This document shows, one piece after another, positions 9,732 to 15,945 of a stretch of DNA of 38,920 nt. Below the pieces are notes generated by a model, which saw only the letters and a program-made list of their open reading frames with translations, was not told the origin of the DNA and made no database searches. Position 1 is the stretch's first letter, and each line of letters starts with the position of its first letter. The stretch is from contig CANQCF010000010.1 in the NCBI GenBank assembly GCA_947589505.1, forward strand, positions 1 to 38,920, in the 5' to 3' direction. The position numbers were made by a program, and so were the translations under genes. The DNA comes from an uncultured Acetatifactor sp. (lineage in GTDB: Bacteria > Bacillota > Clostridia > Lachnospirales > Lachnospiraceae).

Positions 9732-9899
9732 TTAAATCCTATCTATTTCCTCCCATGCTTCCTCTATGGTCTGTGTCCGCCCCTGCTCCATTTCATCTAT
9801 CGCTTCATCCAGCTTGGAAAAAAGAATATTCATTGCATCATCCACCGTCTGCATATTGCTCTGTCTGTTTACCGCATGTACAGTGTGCATTGTTTCCAT
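9732..9899 (-). CDS. Putative cognate antitoxin, 55 aa
   Basis: Hand translation: METMHTVHAVNRQSNMQTVDDAMNILFSKLDEAIDEMEQGRTQTIEEAWEEIDRI*; acidic helical C-terminus, stop 2 nt before the toxin ATG, RBS-like ggaaagg/gatgag upstream. Confidence 0.72.
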   Translation of the reverse strand: METMHTVHAVNRQSNMQTVDDAMNILFSKLDEAIDEMEQGRTQTIEEAWEEIDRI

Positions 9900-9992
9900 A
9901 AGCCTCATCCAGCCTTTCCGTTATATTTTAATAAAAATAGTATAACACACTTTTTAGGATTTCTCTATGAATTTATAAAATTTTGATTTCTT

Positions 9993-10526
9993 CTATTCCA
10001 ATTCCATTTTATAAAATTTTGCCTGAAATGTCCGGCTGCCGTCAAGCTTTGTATATCCCCCGTAATGGTCGAATTTCAGACCGCATTTTTCCATCACCTT
10101 ACCCGATCGCGGATTATCCACCGCGTGATTCGAACATATCTTTTTTACGCCAAGCTGTTTATGCGCAAAATCAATAATGGCTTTCATCGCTTCCGTGCAA
10201 TATCCCTTGTGCCAATACTCATAATGCAGATTATATCCGATCCCCCAATAGCCTTTCATTTGAGCATTTGGCCCTATGCTCCCTGATCCGATCACTTTAT
10301 TTTCTTCTTTCAGCACAAACGCCCACGTCCACTCATCTTCGTCAGTTAAAGTTGACTTTATCCAATCAACAGTCTGGCCGATATCGGTATAGGTAGAATA
10401 TGACATATACTTCGTCACTCTTTCATCACTATTCCAACTGTAACAGGCTTCTGCGTCATCCAGTGTGAGCGGGCGCAGCACGAGTCTTCCTGTTTCGAGA
10501 ACCGGCTCTTTATTCATATCAGGCAT
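9993..10526 (-). CDS. GNAT family N-acetyltransferase (RimJ/RimL type)
   Basis: ETGRLVLRPLTLDDAEACYSWNSDERVTKYM...YWGIGYNLHYEYWHKGYCTEAMKAIIDFA. Confidence 0.9.
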   Translation of the reverse strand: MPDMNKEPVLETGRLVLRPLTLDDAEACYSWNSDERVTKYMSYSTYTDIGQTVDWIKSTLTDEDEWTWAFVLKEENKVIGSGSIGPNAQMKGYWGIGYNLHYEYWHKGYCTEAMKAIIDFAHKQLGVKKICSNHAVDNPRSGKVMEKCGLKFDHYGGYTKLDGSRTFQAKFYKMELE

Positions 10527-10565
10527 CCACCTCCAGATTCTTTGTTTTGATCAGCGCGCCAACAC

Positions 10566-11426
10566 TTAAAAATATCTCACTCCCCCATGAATTTGATTAT
10601 ATTCATCCTCCGTCCAAAGAAATTTCGTCAGAGCAAATGCCGCCCCATTTTTTTCATGAATCGCACTGATCGCCTCCTGCGTAAAGCAGGAAGCAAAATA
10701 CAATATAGTGAGATCTTTATTTTTCATCTTTTTAAGAGCTTTCTCCACATGCTTACTGGTAATAGCCGCTTGATCAACGGGAAAAACTACAAGCGTAACA
10801 ATTTGCTTGTAATATTTTTTGTCTACTAAAGACGCGTATCGTGGGGACAGATATTTGTTCAATGTATGATAGTCGCAGCATATTTCTTCGTGAATGATTA
10901 TCTTCAATCCTGTATTGTCCTCCCGCTTTAAAAACGAACTTGTAACCGGCCTGAAAATAATAAAAAGTCCATATCCTATCATTCCGCCCATCGTGTTGGT
11001 GATGATATCCGTGATGTCCGAAGAGCGGAAACCATTGAGAAGCGGCTGCAGCAATTCAATGCCCAGGCTCATCAAAAGACAGAGCAATACGGTCCGACTA
11101 AACCCGGCGGCAGGTTTTCGCGTCATGGGATACAAAAAACCAAACGGCACCGTCATGATCACATTCAGCAAAACCTGTCTGAAAAAGTCCCCTCTGCCGG
11201 ATAAAACATCTACGAACGGCGTCATATTCATAAATCTGTACGGATGATTTAAAATAAACGGCAGAGACGTTACCACCGGCATGAGGGTGAAGTAAAGCAC
11301 AAAGGACAGATACACAAACATCATCGTGTTGATAAATAGGACGTCTCTGCCCGCGCGTTTCCACCTTCTGACAAAGCAGAAGACATATAAAAGTCCTAAG
11401 GCCGCAATATCTATCAAATATTTCAT
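10566..11426 (-). CDS. VanZ-like membrane protein with C-terminal extra domain
   Basis: NMTPFVDVLSGRGDFFRQVLLNVIMTVPFGFLYPM...SLGIELLQPLLNGFRSSDITDIITNTMGGMIGY VanZ signature; about 110-residue soluble tail follows. Confidence 0.82.
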   Translation of the reverse strand: MKYLIDIAALGLLYVFCFVRRWKRAGRDVLFINTMMFVYLSFVLYFTLMPVVTSLPFILNHPYRFMNMTPFVDVLSGRGDFFRQVLLNVIMTVPFGFLYPMTRKPAAGFSRTVLLCLLMSLGIELLQPLLNGFRSSDITDIITNTMGGMIGYGLFIIFRPVTSSFLKREDNTGLKIIIHEEICCDYHTLNKYLSPRYASLVDKKYYKQIVTLVVFPVDQAAITSKHVEKALKKMKNKDLTILYFASCFTQEAISAIHEKNGAAFALTKFLWTEDEYNQIHGGVRYF

Positions 11427-11696
11427 GGGGAATACACTTTCATACAGGGTTCCTGTCCGGCAGCAATTTTACAGAACATACAATCCACAAAATCCTCCGA
11501 TATGATCCTGATTTGCCTTACCGCCATTATATCATCTGCATGCGAAAAATCAACCGCCCTCAATTATAATTCTTAGAACCCCGTCCTTTCCAAATCCTTG
11601 CTTCTACTGTCCGCCGGCCAGAAAGCGCCTACGAAAACGCTTGCCACGGCCTTCTTTCTCTGATAAACTAAATTTCGAAAAGGAGGAGGCAGCCGC

Positions 11697-12605
11697 ATGA
11701 ACCGCACTCTGCGCTATTTGCTTTCAAAAGATGATGTTACGAGTTCAAATAAGCTCACGGTCAAAGGCTTTCTGAAATCCCAGGGATATTCCGTCCAAAA
11801 TCTGAAAATCTTAAAACAGCAGAGAACCGGCATCCTTCTGAATGGGCTGCCGGTCTTTCTGAACGCGCCCCTCTCCCTGGGAGACGAACTCACCGTTCAG
11901 ATCCGGGAGACACATTCATCCGAAAATATTCTCCCCGCAGAACTTCCCCTTGACATTGTTTATGAAGACGAAGATCTCCTGATCGTCAACAAGGCAGCGG
12001 GAATGCCCATACATCCCTCCCAGAACAACCGGGATAATTCCCTGGCAAACGCTTTGGCCTTCCGCTATCAGAATATTGGGGAGCCTTTTATATTCCGCTG
12101 CATCAACCGCCTGGATCGCGACACCTCCGGCCTCACGATCATAGCAAAGCACATGGTCAGCGCCGGGATCCTGGGCGGGTACGCCGCAGACAAGGCTTCC
12201 GCTGCTCTGACTCGGGAATATCTGGCCATTGTCCGGGGACAGGTCACGCCTCCCTCCGGCGTCATCACCGCGCCTCTCGGGCGGAAACCCGGCTCCATTA
12301 TCGAGCGCTGTGTGGATTTTGAGCACGGGGAACCCGCCGTGACTTATTACCGTGTCTTAGAAGAAAAAAACGGGTGCAGCCTCCTCTCCCTGACGTTAGG
12401 GACAGGCCGCACCCATCAGATCCGTATTCACATGAAATACCTGGGGTATCCTCTCATCGGAGATTATCTTTACAACCCGGATAGGGAGCTGATCGACAGG
12501 CAGGCCCTTCACTCCTATCGGCTCTGTTTCCCGCATCCCATCACCCGGGAGCGGATGGAATTTACAGCGCCCCTGCCGGAGGATATGCGCAGGGTCCTGA
12601 CATAA
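11697..12605 (+). CDS. RluA-family pseudouridine synthase
   Basis: INRLDRDTSGLTIIAK active-site motif, S4-like N-terminus, GRTHQIRIHMKYLGYPLIGDYLY. Confidence 0.94.
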   Translation: MNRTLRYLLSKDDVTSSNKLTVKGFLKSQGYSVQNLKILKQQRTGILLNGLPVFLNAPLSLGDELTVQIRETHSSENILPAELPLDIVYEDEDLLIVNKAAGMPIHPSQNNRDNSLANALAFRYQNIGEPFIFRCINRLDRDTSGLTIIAKHMVSAGILGGYAADKASAALTREYLAIVRGQVTPPSGVITAPLGRKPGSIIERCVDFEHGEPAVTYYRVLEEKNGCSLLSLTLGTGRTHQIRIHMKYLGYPLIGDYLYNPDRELIDRQALHSYRLCFPHPITRERMEFTAPLPEDMRRVLT

Positions 12606-12727
12606 CATTTTCTCTTCGTCCGGAATTTCCTCTTTACTATCCGTTGAGACGCGCCTTCTCTCCGTCTCTTTTCGAAGACATGCCATTCGATATCACGACG
12701 ATGAAGCTTCCCGCCCGGACAGATCCC

Positions 12728-13417
12728 TCATGGCTGCTGTCGGCCGGCGGAATTGCTGCCCACATTGAGCTTTCTCAGAGCTTTTCCTGAAATCAGACAC
12801 TCCCCGTGTTCTCTGAGAAACGTATAGTTCTGATCGTATATTCCGTAAATCTCTCCAAACTCCATCGCCTGGATGCAGACCTGGCCGTAACGCCGGTAGG
12901 AAGCCGTTCCTTTCTCCAGATACAGATAGTACTGATCGCCCATGCGGTACAGTTCACTATGTACTCTCAGCCCCTTCGGCATCAGGGAAGCCAGCTCCAT
13001 GACGTCGCCGATGCTGCGGAACAGGAAAATTCCCCGATCCGGCTGCTTTACAGGCTGCTCCTGCTGCGTGATCTGGGCCTGTCTGCCCTCCGCCGCGAGC
13101 TGAAGTACTCTCTTCATCTCCTGCAGATACGCCATCAGCAGTCCGCCCGTACCCTCAGCCACGCCTGCCAAAGGATCGTTTTCGCTGAAGGTAAGGACGA
13201 GTCCCTGATCCGGCATCATCATGATGGACATATCGAAGGCAAACTTCGGCGGCTTATAGCCGACCGCCTCCGTCGCCTGCTCAATGATCTCCCGAACCAC
13301 TTCACGGGCTTTCTCACTCCGCATTACAAAATCTTTATAATCAATCTGAAATCCCTCCAACTCCTCATTGGAGATGAAACACCTGACTGTCTTCTCATCT
13401 ACACGCTCAAATTTCAT
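12728..13417 (-). CDS. mecA: MecA-family adaptor protein
   Basis: N-terminal MKFERVDEKTVRCFISNEELEGFQI and C-terminal FGEIYGIYDQNYTFLREHGECLISGKALRKL resemble MecA/YpbH. Confidence 0.82.
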   Translation of the reverse strand: MKFERVDEKTVRCFISNEELEGFQIDYKDFVMRSEKAREVVREIIEQATEAVGYKPPKFAFDMSIMMMPDQGLVLTFSENDPLAGVAEGTGGLLMAYLQEMKRVLQLAAEGRQAQITQQEQPVKQPDRGIFLFRSIGDVMELASLMPKGLRVHSELYRMGDQYYLYLEKGTASYRRYGQVCIQAMEFGEIYGIYDQNYTFLREHGECLISGKALRKLNVGSNSAGRQQP

Positions 13418-13486
13418 AACGCTCTCCTTTACTTATACTATATCCTATCACAGCTTCTCCAATTTTTCCACCACCATTTTTTTCAA

Positions 13487-13499
13487 GCACCAGCTCAGC
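13487..13499 (+). repeat. Left 13-bp terminal inverted repeat flanking the tandem array
   Basis: GCACCAGCTCAGC is the exact reverse complement of 14056-14068 GCTGAGCTGGTGC. Confidence 0.7.
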
Positions 13500-13563
13500 C
13501 AGCCGCCGTGGTTCGGGCAAAAATTGTGCTCGCACAAATTTTTGCCGAACACGCGCGGCTGAG
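13494..13563. repeat. About 70-bp imperfect palindrome abutting the array
   Basis: CTCAGCC...CGTGgTTCGGGCAAAAATTGTGCTCGCACAAATTTTTGCCGAACACG...GGCTGAG. Confidence 0.75.
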
Positions 13564-14064
13564 GGAGCGCCATTTGATGAGCAAAGGTAGCTGCGAAGCA
13601 GCGGAGAGCGCCGCAGGCGCGACTTTGCGAATGGCGCGCGCTGAGCTGGGGACTCGGCCCGGCACAGGGAGCGCCATTTGATGAGCAAAGATAGTCGCGA
13701 AGCGACGGAGAGCGCCGTAGGCGCGTCTTTGCGAATGGCGCGCGCTGAGCTGGGGACTCGGCCCGGCACAGGGAGCGCCATTTGATGAGCAAAGGTAGTC
13801 GCGAAGCGACGGAGAGCGCCGTAGGCGCGACTTTGCGAATGGCGCGCGCTGAGCTGGGGACTCGGCCCGGCACAGGGAGCGCCATTTGATGAGCAAAGAT
13901 AGTCGCGAAGCGACGGAGAGCGCCGTAGGCGCGTCTTTGCGAATGGCGCGCGCTGAGCTGGGGACTCGGCCCGGCACAGGGAGCGCCATATGATGAGCAA
14001 AGATAGTCGCGAAGCGACGGAGAGCGCCGTAGGCGCGTCTTTGCGAATGGCGCGCGCTGAGCTG
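13562..14064. repeat. Tandem array: 4 full 104-bp units plus a fifth about 87-bp unit, each a multibranch inverted repeat
   Basis: Unit AGGGAGCGCCATTTGATGAGCAAAGATAGTCGCGAAGCGACGGAGAGCGCCGTAGGCGCGTCTTTGCGAATGGCGCGCGCTGAGCTGGGGACTCGGCCCGGCAC; starts at 13562, 13666, 13770, 13874, 13978 (exactly 104 apart). Confidence 0.97.
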
Positions 14065-14068
14065 GTGC
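14056..14068 (-). repeat. Right 13-bp terminal inverted repeat flanking the tandem array
   Basis: GCTGAGCTGGTGC, exact inverse of 13487-13499. Confidence 0.7.
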
Positions 14069-14183
14069 CCTGGCCCAAACTGGCGCCCCCATCTCCTCCC
14101 GAACTCTTCTCATCCCCTCTAAAATATGTTATGATATTACATATACTTGCGAACACTGTATCTCAAGAAGGAGGCACATACCT

Positions 14184-15077
14184 ATGGAAAGGATGTCAGG
14201 GAAAGATTCCAACCAGATCACCCGTGACTATTTCGACAGCATTTTGCTGGAAATGCGTCACATCGACGGCGCAAAACCCGACACCTCGCTGAAACTGTTC
14301 GGAGAAGATTTCTCCATGCCCATCTCCACGGCGGCCCTGTCTCACTTAAACGATACCTGCGAGCAGGGAATGAAGAAGATGGCGGAGGGCGCGGCCCTTG
14401 CGGGAGCGCTCTGTTTTTCGGGAATGGGCGAACGCCAGGAACTGGCGGACATGTGCGGGACCGGCGCAAAGGTGATCAAGATCATCAAGCCCCATGCGGA
14501 CAATGCCACTGTCTTTGAAAAGATCCGCCAGGCGGAGAAAGACGGCGCTTTCGGCGTGGGAATGGATATCGATCACGCCTTTAACGGCCGGGGAGAATAC
14601 GACGTCGTTTGCGGTCTTCCCATGAAACCTAAATCTTCAGAAGAGTTAAAGCAGTTTATCAACGCCACAAAGCTTCCCTTTGTGATCAAGGGCGTGCTCA
14701 GCGTCACGGACGCAAGGAAAGCCCTGGACATCGGCGCGGCCGGTATCATTGTATCCCATCACCACGGCATTATGGACTACGCGGTGCCGCCTCTGATGAT
14801 CCTGCCCCGGATCGTGGAAGCTGTGGGCGGCAGGATCCCGGTTCTGGTGGACTGCTGCATGGAGAGCGGCATGGATGTGTTTAAGGCGCTGGCGCTGGGT
14901 GCAGACGCCGTGTGCGTGGGCCGGGCCATCATGGAGCCGTTAAAGAGAGAGGGCGCGGCAGGCGTCCGGGACACCCTTCTGAAAATGAACGGCGAACTGA
15001 AAGGCGTAATGGCGAGAACCGGATTTGCGAAGGTTTCAGCGATAGACGACAGTGTGATCTGGAAAACCGGTGTATAG
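14184..15077 (+). CDS. FMN-dependent alpha-hydroxy-acid oxidase/dehydrogenase-like protein
   Basis: LPFVIKGVLSVTDARKALDIGAAGIIVSHHHG...IPVLVDCCMESGMDVFKALALGADAVCVGRAIMEPL; matches the LldD/lactate-oxidase layout. RBS aggagg. Confidence 0.87.
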   Translation: MERMSGKDSNQITRDYFDSILLEMRHIDGAKPDTSLKLFGEDFSMPISTAALSHLNDTCEQGMKKMAEGAALAGALCFSGMGERQELADMCGTGAKVIKIIKPHADNATVFEKIRQAEKDGAFGVGMDIDHAFNGRGEYDVVCGLPMKPKSSEELKQFINATKLPFVIKGVLSVTDARKALDIGAAGIIVSHHHGIMDYAVPPLMILPRIVEAVGGRIPVLVDCCMESGMDVFKALALGADAVCVGRAIMEPLKREGAAGVRDTLLKMNGELKGVMARTGFAKVSAIDDSVIWKTGV

Positions 15078-15089
15078 GAGGCGAGAGAC

Positions 15090-15926
15090 ATGAGACTGGG
15101 AGGTTCCATAGAGAGAGACTATAAAAATCCGGAGGAATGGCTGGCGCTCGTAAAGGAATTGCATTATAGCGCGGTATTGTCCCCTGTGGACAGCAGCGCC
15201 GCTCCCGCCGTGAGACAGGAGTACCTGACCTGTGCCAGGGAAAATCACCTGATCATCGGGGAAGTCGGCGTCTGGCGGAACTGCCTTTCCAGGGACGATT
15301 CCGAGCGGAAACAGGCCATGGAGTACGCAAAGGCCCAGCTGGATCTTGCGGAGGAACTGGGCGCCCGGTGCTGCGTCAACATCCTCGGGAGCCGCGGCCC
15401 GGTGTGGGACGGCTTTGACGAGGACAACTATTCGCCGGAGACTTACGCTTTGGCAGTGGACAGTGTGCGGGAGATCATAGACGCGGTAAAGCCGAAGAAC
15501 ACCTTCTACACCATCGAGCCCATGCCCTGGATGGCGCCGGATTCCCCGGAACAATACCTTCAGCTCATGAGGGACGTGGACAGGGAGGCTTTCGGCGTAC
15601 ATCTGGACTTTGTAAACATGATCAACTGCCCGGAGCGCTATGTAAAGAGCACCGGTTTTATCCGGCACTGCTTTGAGCTACTGGGGCCTTATATCAGAAG
15701 CATCCACGGCAAGGACGTCCTGATGGAACGGGCCTACACCACGCTGATCCATGAAGTCATGCCCGGAAAGGGAACGCTGGATTACACAAAGATCCTGCCG
15801 ATGGTGGAAAAGCTGGGCCCCGACACCCCTTTCTTTGTAGAACATCTGCCGGATTTCGACACATACGCACAAGCGGCGGGTTATATCCGGGAATGCGGGA
15901 AAAAGGCAGGCGTCGTAATCCTATGA
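15090..15926 (+). CDS. Sugar phosphate isomerase/epimerase (xylose isomerase-like TIM barrel)
   Basis: TIEPMPWMAPDSPEQYLQLMRDVDREAFGVHLDFVNMIN...IRSIHGKDVL...PGKGTLDYTKIL; 12 nt downstream of the preceding gene with RBS aggagg. Confidence 0.87.
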   Translation: MRLGGSIERDYKNPEEWLALVKELHYSAVLSPVDSSAAPAVRQEYLTCARENHLIIGEVGVWRNCLSRDDSERKQAMEYAKAQLDLAEELGARCCVNILGSRGPVWDGFDEDNYSPETYALAVDSVREIIDAVKPKNTFYTIEPMPWMAPDSPEQYLQLMRDVDREAFGVHLDFVNMINCPERYVKSTGFIRHCFELLGPYIRSIHGKDVLMERAYTTLIHEVMPGKGTLDYTKILPMVEKLGPDTPFFVEHLPDFDTYAQAAGYIRECGKKAGVVIL

Positions 15927-15945
15927 CTTAGGGAGGTCCGGGACC

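Noticed and set aside
13562-14064. CRISPR array
   Set aside because: Units are contiguous 104-bp near-identical copies with no unique spacers, and no cas genes are present.
13407-14156. Three overlapping long minus-strand ORFs across the repeat (13407-14156, 13448-14113, 13495-13989)
   Set aside because: All three minus-strand frames are open because the GC-rich repeat lacks stops and its 104-bp period cycles the frames. They give the same SARAIRK.../RRSPSLRDYLCSS peptides in rotation, with no credible RBS; treated as repeat artefacts.
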